From Berryella intestinalis (GTDB lineage Bacteria > Actinomycetota > Coriobacteriia > Coriobacteriales > Eggerthellaceae), in contig NZ_CP009302.1 in NCBI RefSeq assembly GCF_000814825.1, positions 1,364,001-1,428,000 on the forward strand: a stretch of 64,000 nucleotides of DNA, read 5' to 3'. Below the pieces are notes generated by a model. It ran no database searches. It worked only from the letters and a program-made list of their open reading frames with translations, and was not told the DNA's origin. Position numbers and translations under genes: made by a program. Position 1 is the first letter of the stretch; each line of letters begins with the position of its first letter. Positions 19,067-28,854 of this stretch are shown in pieces.

Positions 19067-20227
19067 TTAGCGCTGACGCTTGAGGAAGTCGGGAATGTAG
19101 TCCTCGTCGGCAAACCGACTCGCACCCGCACCCTGCGTCCCGCGCTGGGAGGCCGGCGTGGAATAGGCCGACGCGCCCGACGAGTACGCGGAAACCGAGG
19201 CGCTGGCCGCCGATTCCTGCGAGGTGGAGGCGAAGAGATCCTTGCGGGCGAAGTCGATCGCCGACTGGCTCTCGACGGTCTTGAACCCGGTCGCGATGAC
19301 GGTGATGCGGATGGTGTCGCCCATCTTCTCGTCGACGATCTGACCGTAGATGATGTTGGCGTTCTCGTCGGCGCAGGCCTCGACGGTGCGCGCCGCAGCG
19401 TCGACCTCGGTAAGGGTCAGATCGGGGCCGCCGGCGATGGAGAACAGCACGCGCGAGGCTCCGGCGATGGAGGCCTCGAGCAGATTGGAGTTGGTCGCCT
19501 GGGTGGCGGCTTCGAGGGCGCGGTTCTCGCCCGACGCGATGCCGATGCCCATCATGGCCGTTCCCGCATCCTTCATGACGGTGCGGATGTCGGCGAAGTC
19601 GAGGTTGATGAGACCGGGGATGGTGATGAGGTCGGTGACGCCCTGGATACCCTGGCGCAGCGTGTCGTCGGCGATGCGGAACGCATCGAGCATGCTGGTC
19701 TTCTTGTCGACCACCTCGAGCAGGCGGTCGTTGGGGATGACGATGAGGGTGTCGACCTTCTGGGAGAGCAGCTCGACGCCCTGCTCGGCTTGGTTGCGAC
19801 GGGTGCGGCCTTCGAACGAGAAGGGCTTGGTCACGATACCCACGGTAAGCGCGCCGATCTCCTCGCGCGCGATCTCGGCCACGACCGGTGCGGCACCGGT
19901 ACCGGTTCCGCCGCCCTCGCCCGCCGTGACGAAGACCATGTCGGCCTCGGCCAGCGCCGCGCGGATCTCCTCGCGGCTCTCTTCGGCCGCCTGGCATCCC
20001 ACCTCGGGATTGGCGCCGGCACCCAGGCCGCGGGTGAGGTCTTCGCCGATATGGATGGTGCGATCGGCGTCGGACATCAAAAGCGCCTGGTGATCGGTAT
20101 TCACCGCGATGAACTCAACGCCGCGCACACCGGCTTCGACCATACGATTGACGGCGTTGGTGCCACCGCCGCCGACGCCGACGACCTTGATGACCGCCAG
20201 ATTATCAGAGCCAACCTTGTTGGGCAT
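19067..20227 (-). CDS. ftsZ: Cell division GTPase FtsZ
   Basis: A 386-residue tubulin homologue that forms the division ring. N-terminal [15 protein letters not shown], the tubulin signature [21 protein letters not shown], and the T7 loop [18 protein letters not shown] are all present. The C-terminus ends with a variable linker and the conserved peptide [12 protein letters not shown], the docking site for SepF and other partners. The ATG at 20227 sits six bases after GGAGG. A GTG four codons upstream is less likely. A gap of 156 bp follows ftsQ and could hold its own promoter. Confidence 0.97.
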   Translation of the reverse strand: MPNKVGSDNLAVIKVVGVGGGGTNAVNRMVEAGVRGVEFIAVNTDHQALLMSDADRTIHIGEDLTRGLGAGANPEVGCQAAEESREEIRAALAEADMVFVTAGEGGGTGTGAAPVVAEIAREEIGALTVGIVTKPFSFEGRTRRNQAEQGVELLSQKVDTLIVIPNDRLLEVVDKKTSMLDAFRIADDTLRQGIQGVTDLITIPGLINLDFADIRTVMKDAGTAMMGIGIASGENRALEAATQATNSNLLEASIAGASRVLFSIAGGPDLTLTEVDAAARTVEACADENANIIYGQIVDEKMGDTIRITVIATGFKTVESQSAIDFARKDLFASTSQESAASASVSAYSSGASAYSTPASQRGTQGAGASRFADEDYIPDFLKRQR

Positions 20228-20383
20228 TGTATCCTCCACACCTAAATTGCTTTTGAGCTGCGTTTCCTTAGAGCGACATCCCGCAAGACGCCTTGTTGCT
20301 GACCAATTTTACACGATGATCATGCATTTGCAACGAACACGGGCCCGTTGAACCGCACATGAACACACGAAAACGCGGAAACG

Positions 20384-21391
20384 CTACGAAAGGGCGCGCC
20401 AGGTGGGGTTGGAAACGGAGCGCACGTTGATGTAGGAGACCTTGCCCTTGTTCTCCTCGATGATCTTCAAGACGACGCGCTCTTTGTCGCGGATCCCCTC
20501 GGCTTTGCCGAAGGCTATCTCGATGCCATCGTCCAAGATCAGCGTGGTTTCCTCTTCTCCGGCAGCCGAAACCGTCTTCACCTTGCCCGCAAGCTCGGTG
20601 GTCATCCCGCCCACGATGTCGAGCGCGTTCAAAACGTTGCTGTCGGTGCACTTCTGACCGATCTCGGCCTTGGTTCCGAACGGGACGTCGGTGATGTGGA
20701 GCGCGGCGTCGGCATCTTCGTACACTTTCGAGCTGGTGGTGCTCGCCCCGGCGCTGCCCTTCTCGGGGATGGGCATGAGCCAGATATGATCGGACGAGAT
20801 CGCCCACTGTTTGATGGATTTCGCGTCGGTCGAGGGAACCTCGACGACCGCCGACACGGTTCTCTCGGTTACGGAGATCTCGAGCGTATGGGGGAACTTG
20901 CGGGAAACGGACACCCCCGCAACCCAGGCGTTTCGCCTGACGCGCTCCTCGATGGCGGCCGTATCCACATCGAGCAGGGTCGAGCCCGCGGGAACGTTCG
21001 CGAGCTTGGCCATGTCGTCTGCGGTCAGATGCTCGACGCCGACGACGCTCACCTGGTCGATGGAAAAGACGCTCGACGAGCGCAGGATGAAGAACGCAAC
21101 CATGATCACCGCGATGACGGCGGCGACGGCTCCGATGCGCAAGACGAAGGCGCGCGAGCGCTCTTGCGCGCGCATCATCCGCTCGCTGCGCGCCACATCT
21201 CCCACGCGCACCGAGTCGTAGCCGTTGCGCGCAGAGCGGCCGGAACGGGGCGCACGGGAGGAAGACGCCGCGCGTCCGCCGGGTATCACCTGGTAATCGG
21301 AGCGACCCGATCGGCTGCGGGAAGACGCCGCGGAGCCGCGCGGCCTACGCGAAGCCGAGGAATCTGACTTCCGGTTGTAATTCGACGCCAT
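20384..21391 (-). CDS. ftsQ: Cell division protein FtsQ (POTRA domain)
   Basis: A 335-residue bitopic divisome protein. The first 80 residues are cytoplasmic, basic and Ser/Arg-rich. A single membrane helix lies at about residues 82-103 (VLRIGAVAAVIAVIMVAFFIL). The POTRA domain begins with VFSIDQVSVVGVEHLTADDM, followed by the FtsQ repeats RNAWVAGVSVSRKFPHTLEISVTER. The start overlaps the 3' end of murB by 47 bases. FtsQ links FtsL/FtsB and FtsI to the ring. Confidence 0.92.
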   Translation of the reverse strand: MASNYNRKSDSSASRRPRGSAASSRSRSGRSDYQVIPGGRAASSSRAPRSGRSARNGYDSVRVGDVARSERMMRAQERSRAFVLRIGAVAAVIAVIMVAFFILRSSSVFSIDQVSVVGVEHLTADDMAKLANVPAGSTLLDVDTAAIEERVRRNAWVAGVSVSRKFPHTLEISVTERTVSAVVEVPSTDAKSIKQWAISSDHIWLMPIPEKGSAGASTTSSKVYEDADAALHITDVPFGTKAEIGQKCTDSNVLNALDIVGGMTTELAGKVKTVSAAGEEETTLILDDGIEIAFGKAEGIRDKERVVLKIIEENKGKVSYINVRSVSNPTWRALS

Positions 21392-22268
21392 GGACTTCGT
21401 GCACCTTCGCCTGGATCTGCTTGATAAGACGGACTACATCGTATGCGGTCGCACCGTCGGCGTTCACGATGAAGTTAGCGTGGACGCCCGAGACCTCGGC
21501 GCCTCCGACGCGGCATCCCTTCAGACCGCACGACTCGATGAGCTGCGCTGCGGATGCCCCTTCGGGATTGCGGAACACGCTTCCGCACGAAGGCAGCGAC
21601 AGCGGCTGCGCCTTGCTGCGACGCGACAGGGACGCCTCCATCTTACCCCGAATGTAAAAGGGGTCGACGGGCTTTACCGAAAGTTCGCATTCGACGACGA
21701 CTTCGTCGACGGGTATGCTGCTGCGCCGATAATCCCAGAACAGCTGGTCGGAAGCATAGCGCTTCAACCCCTCGCTCGGATGGACCGTCGTGACGCTTCG
21801 AACGCTCGATCCGATCCATTCCCGCCTGGTGCCCGCGTTCATCCTCAGCGCGCCGCCGACGGTGCCCGGCGTGCCCACCGCGAACTCCAGGCCTCCCAGA
21901 GAGCGGCGGAACAGCTCGTGGATCAGAGCCGACAGGGAATGGCCCGCGCCCACGGCGACGACCTGCGCCGCCTCGTCGTGGTTCAGCATGCGGAAATCGC
22001 GTCCGAGCGTGACGACGACGCCGGGAAACCCCTCGTCGGAGACGAGCAAGTTGCTGCCCTTTCCCACGACGTACCAGGAAACGCCCGAGCTCTCGCACAC
22101 GCCCAGCAGCGCCCTGAGCGCTCCGACCGAATCGACCTGCACGAAGAAGCGCGCCGGACCCCCGATGCGGTACGTCGTGTGACGGGCCATGGGCTCGTTG
22201 GGGTACACCTCGCCGTCGAACGACTCGTCGACGAGCAGGGACTGCAGTTCGCTTGCGTGGCGCGCCAC
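21345..22268 (-). CDS. murB: UDP-N-acetylenolpyruvoylglucosamine reductase
   Basis: A 307-residue FAD enzyme making UDP-MurNAc with NADPH. It shows HTTYRIGGPARFFVQ, VVGKGSNLLVSDEGF, GLEFAVGTPGTVGGALRMNAG and the active-site serine in SCGSVFRNPEG. The catalytic Glu is near the C-terminus in LQPEVRFLG. Translation starts at GTG 22268, overlapping the murC TAG by one base. The final 47 bases also encode the start of ftsQ. Confidence 0.96.
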   Translation of the reverse strand: MARHASELQSLLVDESFDGEVYPNEPMARHTTYRIGGPARFFVQVDSVGALRALLGVCESSGVSWYVVGKGSNLLVSDEGFPGVVVTLGRDFRMLNHDEAAQVVAVGAGHSLSALIHELFRRSLGGLEFAVGTPGTVGGALRMNAGTRREWIGSSVRSVTTVHPSEGLKRYASDQLFWDYRRSSIPVDEVVVECELSVKPVDPFYIRGKMEASLSRRSKAQPLSLPSCGSVFRNPEGASAAQLIESCGLKGCRVGGAEVSGVHANFIVNADGATAYDVVRLIKQIQAKVHEVHGVELQPEVRFLGFA

Positions 22269-23683
22269 TAGCCCTCACGCGCTTTCAGGGCCTCGATGAT
22301 CTGCGGGCCTATGGCCGTGACGTCGCCGGCTCCCATGGTGATCACCAGATCGCCCGCCGAGACCTTGCCCACCATCTCGCCGACCGTGTCGATGCGCCGC
22401 GGCACGTAGCTCGCCTCGGGATGGGAGGGGTTGTCCAGCACGACGTTGAGGAACGCCTTGCCGTTCACCCCCGGGACCGGGGATTCTCCGGCGGAGTACA
22501 CGTCCATGAACGTCACGGTGTCGGCCGCGTCGAACGCGACGCTGAACTCGTCGTGGAGAACCTCGGCGAACAGGCCGATGCGCGAGTAGCGGTGCGGCTG
22601 GAACAGGACGTGGACCTTGCCGTACCCCAGCTGGGACGCCGCTTTGACCGTCGCGGCGATCTCGGTGGGATGATGGGCGTAGTCGTCGACCACGGTGACG
22701 CCCGCAGCCTCGCCCACCAAATCGAAGCGGCGCTTGACGCCGCGGAAATCGGACAGGGCCGAAACCGCGGCGGCCGCGTCGTATCCCAGCGCGTCGATGA
22801 GCACGACGACCCCGGCGGCGTTCGATACGTTATGAGCCCCCGGGTTCTGGGGGACGGACCCCTCGAGCACGCGGCCGTCCGGAAACGCCAGACGGTAGGC
22901 GCTGCCGACCCCATGCGGCTCGTACGACTCGATGCGCACGTCGCAGGACTCCGAGAAACCGTAGGTGATGGTGGCGCGTCCCGACGCGCGGGCGATGCGC
23001 ACCAGTTCGGCATCGTCTCCGCAGACCACCGCGATGCCGCTTTCCGCAGGCACCGATCCGATGAACGCGGCGAACTTCTCCTTGATCTCTTCGAGGTCGC
23101 GGTAGTGGTCGAGGTGGTCGGCCTCGATGTTGGTGACCAGAACGGCAGCGGGAGACAGGTACGTGAACGACTTGTCGCTCTCGTCCGCCTCGACCACGTA
23201 GAAACGGCCCGATCCCGAATGCGCGTTGGTTCCGTAGGCGCGCACGATGCCGCCGATGAGGAACGTGGGATCCATGCCCATGTCGTCCAGCGCGCTTGCC
23301 AGCATAGACGACGTGGTGGTCTTGCCATGCGTGCCGGCAACCGCCAAGGTGTCCAGCCCCACGCCCAGATACGCCAGCATGCGGGCCCGGTGCCACACCT
23401 CGATGCCGCGCGCGCGTGCCGAGGCGAGTTCGGGGTTGGACTCCATGACTGCCGTGCTGACCACTACCACGTCGGGGGCCGCCTCGCCGGATGCGACGTT
23501 ATCCTCGGCGTGGCCGATGAACACCTCGACGCCCGCCTCGCGCAGCTGCTTGGTGTAGCGGCTGTCCTTGATGTCGGATCCGGTAACGCGAATACCCTGG
23601 TCGTGGGCAACGAGTGCGATGCCGCTCATGCCGACGCCGCCGATGCCTATGAAGTGAACCGATTCGATACGTCTTTCGTCCAT
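22268..23683 (-). CDS. murC: UDP-N-acetylmuramate--L-alanine ligase
   Basis: A 471-residue Mur ligase adding L-Ala to UDP-MurNAc. N-terminal VHFIGIGGVGMSGIA binds the UDP-sugar, AGTHGKTTTSSM is the P-loop, and VVDDYAHHPTEIAATV and FQPHRYSR mark the C-terminal domain. The start is the ATG at 23683 preceded by CAGGAC. A gap of 90 bp separates it from murG. A very long open frame on the opposite strand is a codon-bias artefact. Confidence 0.97.
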   Translation of the reverse strand: MDERRIESVHFIGIGGVGMSGIALVAHDQGIRVTGSDIKDSRYTKQLREAGVEVFIGHAEDNVASGEAAPDVVVVSTAVMESNPELASARARGIEVWHRARMLAYLGVGLDTLAVAGTHGKTTTSSMLASALDDMGMDPTFLIGGIVRAYGTNAHSGSGRFYVVEADESDKSFTYLSPAAVLVTNIEADHLDHYRDLEEIKEKFAAFIGSVPAESGIAVVCGDDAELVRIARASGRATITYGFSESCDVRIESYEPHGVGSAYRLAFPDGRVLEGSVPQNPGAHNVSNAAGVVVLIDALGYDAAAAVSALSDFRGVKRRFDLVGEAAGVTVVDDYAHHPTEIAATVKAASQLGYGKVHVLFQPHRYSRIGLFAEVLHDEFSVAFDAADTVTFMDVYSAGESPVPGVNGKAFLNVVLDNPSHPEASYVPRRIDTVGEMVGKVSAGDLVITMGAGDVTAIGPQIIEALKAREG

Positions 23684-23773
23684 GTCCTGGTTCCTCGTCT
23701 GAGTTCCGTTGAAAAATCCCCCGCCATTATAGCGGTAGCCCGCGGTTTCGGATCCGCAGCGGTCAGGCGCCGA

Positions 23774-24898
23774 TCAGCCCTCGGCGCCGCGCGTGCGCGC
23801 CCGCGATGCCGCCGCCCGCTCGACCGCGTCGGCCAGAAGCGAGGCCGCATCCGCGGCGTTCAGCCCCCGAGCCGCCGCCGTCATCGACGCGCGCATCGAT
23901 TCGTCCTCGATCAGACGGCAGAGCGCCGATTCGAACTGCGGGGTGTCGACCTGATCGTCGGCGATGCACAGCGCACAGCCCGCATCCACGTACGAGCGGG
24001 CGTTCATCGTCTGATGGTCGGCCGTCGCATGGGGAAACGGCACCAGCACGGCGGGGATCGCGCGAGCCGAGATCTCGGCGAGCGATGTGGCTCCCGCGCG
24101 CGACACGATCGCATCGGCGGCGGCCATGCACTTGCCCATCTCGTTCTGGTATCCGAACAGGTGCCAGCGCTGCGCCTGGTCCGGGGTAAGCGCGAGGCGC
24201 TCCCCGACCGCATCGAGCTCTTTGGGCCCGGTCACGTGCACCACGTGCAGAGACGGATGGGACAGCAGCCTGTCTTTCAGGGCCGCGACGGCGCCGTTCA
24301 GGTGCCGGGCTCCCAGACTGCCCCCCGTTACGAGCAAGACAAGCGCATCGTCGGGAATGCCCAGCATCTCCCTGCCCTCTTCCCGCGTCGCCGACAGCAC
24401 CGAGGCGCGCACGGGGTTGCCGGTCACGACGGTCGGTCCGAGCCCTCTGACCCCTTCGGCCGCCTCCCCGTACGTCAGGCAGACCGCATCGGCCCGCTTG
24501 CCCAGATAGCGGTTGGCCAGGCCCATCACCGAGTTCTGCTCGTGGACGACGAGGGGGATGCGGCGCTTGAGGGCGGCGCGACCCACCGGAATGCACACGT
24601 AGCCGCCGAACACCGCCACCGCGTCGGGATCGATCCGGTCGAACCACGCAACGGCCCGTTTAGTGCTGCGCGCTATGCGCGCTATGCCCTGGGGAAGCGA
24701 CGCGGGATGGGCCCGGTCGAACCCGCTGGCCTCGAACGCCTCGTAGGAAAGGCCCGCTTCGACGGCCAGACGGGCCTCGATTCCCCGGGGGGTTCCGGCG
24801 AAGAACACCTCGTGCCCGCGCACCTCCAGCGTTTCTGCCAGCGCGAGGGCGGGATTGATGTGGCCCGCCGTGCCCCCGCCCGATAAAACGATACGCAT
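23774..24898 (-). CDS. murG: UDP-GlcNAc:undecaprenyl-PP-MurNAc-pentapeptide transferase
   Basis: A 374-residue GT28 glycosyltransferase that adds GlcNAc to lipid I to form lipid II on the inner face of the membrane. The N-terminal GGGTAGHINPALA loop (7-19), VHEQNSVMGLANR, LLVTGGSLGARHLN and the donor site SRAGATSLAEISARAIPAVLVPFP are diagnostic. The ATG at 24898 directly abuts the ftsW stop. Confidence 0.96.
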   Translation of the reverse strand: MRIVLSGGGTAGHINPALALAETLEVRGHEVFFAGTPRGIEARLAVEAGLSYEAFEASGFDRAHPASLPQGIARIARSTKRAVAWFDRIDPDAVAVFGGYVCIPVGRAALKRRIPLVVHEQNSVMGLANRYLGKRADAVCLTYGEAAEGVRGLGPTVVTGNPVRASVLSATREEGREMLGIPDDALVLLVTGGSLGARHLNGAVAALKDRLLSHPSLHVVHVTGPKELDAVGERLALTPDQAQRWHLFGYQNEMGKCMAAADAIVSRAGATSLAEISARAIPAVLVPFPHATADHQTMNARSYVDAGCALCIADDQVDTPQFESALCRLIEDESMRASMTAAARGLNAADAASLLADAVERAAASRARTRGAEG

Positions 24899-26278
24899 CT
24901 AACGACCCCTTCGATCCGACCGCCGCGACCGCCGCGGCGAAACGCTTCCCTCACCCGACCGCGCGCCCGCGCCCCCAAGCGCCGCCGAGGCGGAAGGGCG
25001 CTTGCCCGACCAGGTTGCTCGGCCGCGATCGACCGAACGGGCAACCGAGTCCCACAGCGCGGCGCCCCCGCGGCCGCCGCCGGCTTCGGCGGACCCTCCC
25101 GTCTTCACGATACGCAGGTTGTCGCGGCGTTTGGAGTACACGGTCTCGCCCGAAGCGCGCGAGACCGACAGGATGATTCCCACCATGATGAACGAGCTGA
25201 TGAGCGACGATCCTCCCGAGGATATGAACGGGAGCGGCTTTCCCGTCGTGGGGAACACCCCGATGACGCAGCCGATGTTCAAGAACGCCTGAGCCACCAG
25301 CATCATCGTCAGGCTGCCGGCGACCATCGAGGCGAAGTCGTCCGGCGCGTGGCGCGCCACCTGCAGGCCCGCCCAGAGAAGGCCCAAAAACAGGCCGATG
25401 ACGATCAGGCAGCCCAGAAGGCCGAACTCCTCGCCGATCACCGCGAAGATGAAGTCGGTTTCGGACTCGGGCAGGTAGAGGAACTTCTCGCGCGAGTTGC
25501 CCAGTCCCGAGCCGAACAGGCCCCCTTGGGAAAACGCGTAGTACGAATGGATGATCTGGTAGCCCGCGCCGCGGCCGCCCTCCCCGTCGTTCCACGGATC
25601 GAGGTAGAGCATGCGGCCGGAGCGGTACTGCGTGGTGACGATGGACGCGACAACCAAAAGGGCCCCCACGACCACGGTCGCCGCGATGACCTTCCACGGG
25701 ACCTCGCCCAACCAAAGGACCCCGATGATACCGGCCGCGATGATGGCCGTCGTCCCCAGATCCGACTGGGTCCTGTAGAGGAACAGCAGCGGAACGAGCA
25801 GGCCCAAAACCAGGCGCACCGCGAACTTCCTCATGTCGATATCGCCCGAACGCAGGCGGCTCAGCAGACGAGCCATGCCGATGACCAGGACGAACTTGAC
25901 GAACTCGGAGGGCTGGATGCTGTGGGACCCGATGTAGAGCCAGCGTTTGGCGCCCAAGCTGACCGTTCCCGAAACCGCCACCGCGACCAGCATCAAGACG
26001 GCGACGCCCCACACCGCGTAGAACAGCGGCGAGCGCCACAGCTCGTACGGGACGAAGCGCCAGAAGACGAACCCCGCAGCGATGCCGAGGCCCGCGAAAA
26101 CCAGCTGGTCTTTCAGGTACGATGCCGCCGACGCCTGCTCGCTGATGGCCGAAGGCGCCGAAGCCGAGTACACCATCACCAGCCCGATGAGGGTCAAAGC
26201 GAGGGTCAGCATCAGGATGGCCAGACGGGGGCCGGCGATATGGGCCGATGTGTCCTGGGGCGGGCGAAGAAGCGACAT
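24899..26278 (-). CDS. ftsW: FtsW-type peptidoglycan glycosyltransferase
   Basis: A 459-residue SEDS polymerase with about ten membrane helices, working with FtsI to build septal glycan. It shows GAKRWLYIGSHSIQPSEFVKF, the conserved TQSDLGTT, YQIIHSYYAFSQGGLFGSGLGNS, and FISSGGSSLISSFIMVGIILSVSR near the end. A cytoplasmic tail of about 75 basic and Gly-rich residues follows the last helix, longer than in Bacillus. Position between murD and murG favours FtsW over RodA. Confidence 0.95.
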   Translation of the reverse strand: MSLLRPPQDTSAHIAGPRLAILMLTLALTLIGLVMVYSASAPSAISEQASAASYLKDQLVFAGLGIAAGFVFWRFVPYELWRSPLFYAVWGVAVLMLVAVAVSGTVSLGAKRWLYIGSHSIQPSEFVKFVLVIGMARLLSRLRSGDIDMRKFAVRLVLGLLVPLLFLYRTQSDLGTTAIIAAGIIGVLWLGEVPWKVIAATVVVGALLVVASIVTTQYRSGRMLYLDPWNDGEGGRGAGYQIIHSYYAFSQGGLFGSGLGNSREKFLYLPESETDFIFAVIGEEFGLLGCLIVIGLFLGLLWAGLQVARHAPDDFASMVAGSLTMMLVAQAFLNIGCVIGVFPTTGKPLPFISSGGSSLISSFIMVGIILSVSRASGETVYSKRRDNLRIVKTGGSAEAGGGRGGAALWDSVARSVDRGRATWSGKRPSASAALGGAGARSGEGSVSPRRSRRSDRRGR

Positions 26279-26287
26279 GGCCCGTCC

Positions 26288-27802
26288 TTACGCCCGCGCG
26301 GCCCGAGCGGCCACCATCTTCTTGAACGCGTCCCCGCGCTCTTCAAACGAGCCGAACTCGTCGAAGGAGGCGCAGGCCGGCGACAGGAGGATCACGTCGC
26401 CCTGCCCCGCTACGGAAAGGGCCGCATCCAGCGCCGACTCCAAACCGCGGGCCCGCTTCACCTCGAAACGCTCCGGAGCGGCGTCGGAGGACTGGGAAAA
26501 CGCCCGCTCGAACCGGTCCGCCGCGGCTCCGAACAGAACCGCGCAGCGCGCATGGGCGTGCACGGCCGACACGAGCTCCGAAAGGTCGGTTCCCTTGTCG
26601 TCGCCGCCCAGAAGCACGATGGGGCGCACGGGGGCAAACGACGCGACCGCCTTCACCGAGGCGTCGACGTTCGTTGCCTTCGAATCGTTGTAGCAGATGG
26701 CGCCCGCTATCGTCCCGCACGGCTCGATGCGGTGCGCAAGCGGGGCGAACGCCTTCAGAGCCTCGCCGATGCGGGCCCCGTCGCATCCCAGCGCGACGGC
26801 CGCGCTGGCGGCGGCCAGCGCGTTGCCCACGTTGTGCCCGCCTTTGACCAGCAGCTCGTCCACCCGGCAGATCGGCGTCTCGACCCCCTTGAAGGCAACG
26901 GTGAGCATGCCGTCTTCCGCGACGAACGCCGCATCGCGCGAGCCGCAGCGGCGGCGCATATCGCCGCGAACGCCTTCCGACGTTCCCAGGGGGATGTAGG
27001 AGAAACCGCGCTCGTCCTCGCTTAGCCGCGCGAGCTCGCGCACCTTTTCGCGGACCACGTCGTTGGCGGCGTCGAGCACCGCAACTGCCCCGTCCGACGA
27101 CGCGAGGTTGTCGAGCAGCTTGAACTTCGCATCGCGATACGCCTCGAACGTGCGATGCCAGTGGAGATGGTCGGGCGTGATGTTCAGCACGACGGCGACA
27201 TTAGGCGCAAAGCGCGCCGTCGAAGCCAGCTGGTACGACGAGACCTCCGCCACGTACGCGTCCGTCTCGTCCGCGAGAACCGCGTCCAGGCACACCGTGC
27301 CGATGTTTCCAACGGCAGACGCCCTCAGGCCCGCCTTCGCGAGCAGCTCGGCGCAGCATGCCGTCGTGGTGGTCTTGCCGTTCGTGCCCGTGATGGCGAC
27401 CCACGCGCTTTCCGTCCGGCTCTCGCGCCACGAGAACTCGACTTCGCTTATCAGCTCGGCGCTATGGGCAGACCCCTCGACGTAGAGCCGCTCGAAATAC
27501 GGGATCCCGGGGCTCGCAATGCACAGGTCGAAGCGCTCGATGCCACACGAGCGCATCAGCTGCGACACCCCGTCGTCCCCGAACGCTATGTGCGACGGGT
27601 CGATGCCCACATCGGCGAGGAACCGCCTCGACGCCTCGGTTTCCCCGCCTGCCGCGACGTAGAGATCCGAAACGCGGCCGCCCAAAAGGCCGGCGCAGTA
27701 GCGCACGACCGACATCCCCGACTTGCCCAAACCCAAGACGAGAACGCGGCCCAGATGAACGGGGGCGCTTTTGCGCCCCTCGATGAATTCCGTCCGTTCC
27801 AT
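26288..27802 (-). CDS. murD: UDP-N-acetylmuramoyl-L-alanine--D-glutamate ligase
   Basis: A 504-residue Mur ligase adding D-Glu. The N-terminal Rossmann region is VLVLGLGKSGMSVVRYCA, the P-loop is AITGTNGKTTTTACC, and the central ligase motif is CYNDSKATNVDASVKAV. The tail contains LLSPACASFDEFGSFEERG, characteristic of MurD. It is about 50 residues longer than the E. coli enzyme. It begins four bases after the mraY stop. Confidence 0.95.
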   Translation of the reverse strand: MERTEFIEGRKSAPVHLGRVLVLGLGKSGMSVVRYCAGLLGGRVSDLYVAAGGETEASRRFLADVGIDPSHIAFGDDGVSQLMRSCGIERFDLCIASPGIPYFERLYVEGSAHSAELISEVEFSWRESRTESAWVAITGTNGKTTTTACCAELLAKAGLRASAVGNIGTVCLDAVLADETDAYVAEVSSYQLASTARFAPNVAVVLNITPDHLHWHRTFEAYRDAKFKLLDNLASSDGAVAVLDAANDVVREKVRELARLSEDERGFSYIPLGTSEGVRGDMRRRCGSRDAAFVAEDGMLTVAFKGVETPICRVDELLVKGGHNVGNALAAASAAVALGCDGARIGEALKAFAPLAHRIEPCGTIAGAICYNDSKATNVDASVKAVASFAPVRPIVLLGGDDKGTDLSELVSAVHAHARCAVLFGAAADRFERAFSQSSDAAPERFEVKRARGLESALDAALSVAGQGDVILLSPACASFDEFGSFEERGDAFKKMVAARAARA

Positions 27803-27806
27803 ACAG

Positions 27807-28853
27807 CTACCCCACCATCACCGATTCGGCAAAGTACAGCGAAAACCCGATGGCCGCGAACACGCCCGAGATGATCCAGAAGCGAATAACCACCTTCGTC
27901 TCGCTCCATCCCTTCTTCTCGAAATGGTGATGGAGCGGGGCCATGAGGAAGATGCGGCGGCGGGTCTTTTTGAACCACGCCACCTGGAGCATGACCGACA
28001 GGGCCTCGGCCACGAACAGGCCGCCGATGATGATGGCGACGAACTCGGTCTTCGTGACCACCGCGAGGCACCCAAGGCCCATGCCCAAAGCGAGCGACCC
28101 GGTGTCGCCCATGAAGATGTCGGCCGGAAACGAGTTGAACCACAGAAAGCCGACGCAGACCCCCGCGAGGGCGGCGGCGAGTATGGCGGGTTCGAGCAGG
28201 TCGGTGCGGTACGCGATGGCCGCCATCACGATCATGACGATCATGACGGTCCCCGACGCCAAACCGTCCAGGCCGTCGGTGAGGTTCACCGCGTTGCACA
28301 GTCCAACCAGCAAGACGCTCACGTAGATCAGGTAGAGCCACGGGATGGAGATCCCCCCGGCGATCGGGACCACCGTCGTCAGCACGCCCAGATCGACGGT
28401 GACGACGAAGGGGATCTCGACGGTCGGCGCGATGCCGAGGAAGTTCACGGCCAGAAGGGCGAACAGCAGGGCGATCACGAACTGCCCGACCAGCTTCGCC
28501 TTGGGCGTCAGGCCCAGCGAGCGCTCGTGCATGACCTTCGAGGCGTCGTCGAACAGCCCCAGGAAGCCCGTCAGGATGATCGCCACCAGAAGGCCGTAGG
28601 TCTCAACCGTCGGGTAGCCCACCAAAAGGATGGTCACGACCACCGCAGCGAGCATGACGATGCCCCCCATGGTGGGAGTGCCCTGCTTGACCAGGTGCGT
28701 TTGGGGACCGTCGTCGCGCACCTGCTGCCCGATGTTGCGCCCCTGCAGAAAGCGGATCCACGGCGGCATGAACACCATGGTGAGGACCATGGAGACGAAC
28801 ACCGCCAAAAACACGAGGAACGTGGGGTAATGCGCGAAAAGAGCCGATAACAT
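27807..28853 (-). CDS. mraY: Phospho-N-acetylmuramoyl-pentapeptide transferase
   Basis: A 348-residue polytopic enzyme with about ten helices that transfers phospho-MurNAc-pentapeptide to undecaprenyl phosphate (lipid I). GTPTMGGIVML, LFDDASKVM, LCNAVNLTDGLDGLASGT, GDTGSLALG and MAPLHHHFEKKGWSE are the family blocks with the catalytic Asp residues and HHH. The ATG at 28853 lies one base after the murF stop. A TTG three codons earlier overlaps murF and is less likely. Confidence 0.97.
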   Translation of the reverse strand: MLSALFAHYPTFLVFLAVFVSMVLTMVFMPPWIRFLQGRNIGQQVRDDGPQTHLVKQGTPTMGGIVMLAAVVVTILLVGYPTVETYGLLVAIILTGFLGLFDDASKVMHERSLGLTPKAKLVGQFVIALLFALLAVNFLGIAPTVEIPFVVTVDLGVLTTVVPIAGGISIPWLYLIYVSVLLVGLCNAVNLTDGLDGLASGTVMIVMIVMAAIAYRTDLLEPAILAAALAGVCVGFLWFNSFPADIFMGDTGSLALGMGLGCLAVVTKTEFVAIIIGGLFVAEALSVMLQVAWFKKTRRRIFLMAPLHHHFEKKGWSETKVVIRFWIISGVFAAIGFSLYFAESVMVG

Positions 28854-28854
28854 G

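Noticed and set aside
22253-24886. An 877-codon open frame on the plus strand
   Set aside because: It lies antisense to murC and murG, whose motifs are complete. Its protein is Arg/His/Gly-rich without any recognisable domain, which is typical of a shadow frame in GC-rich DNA.
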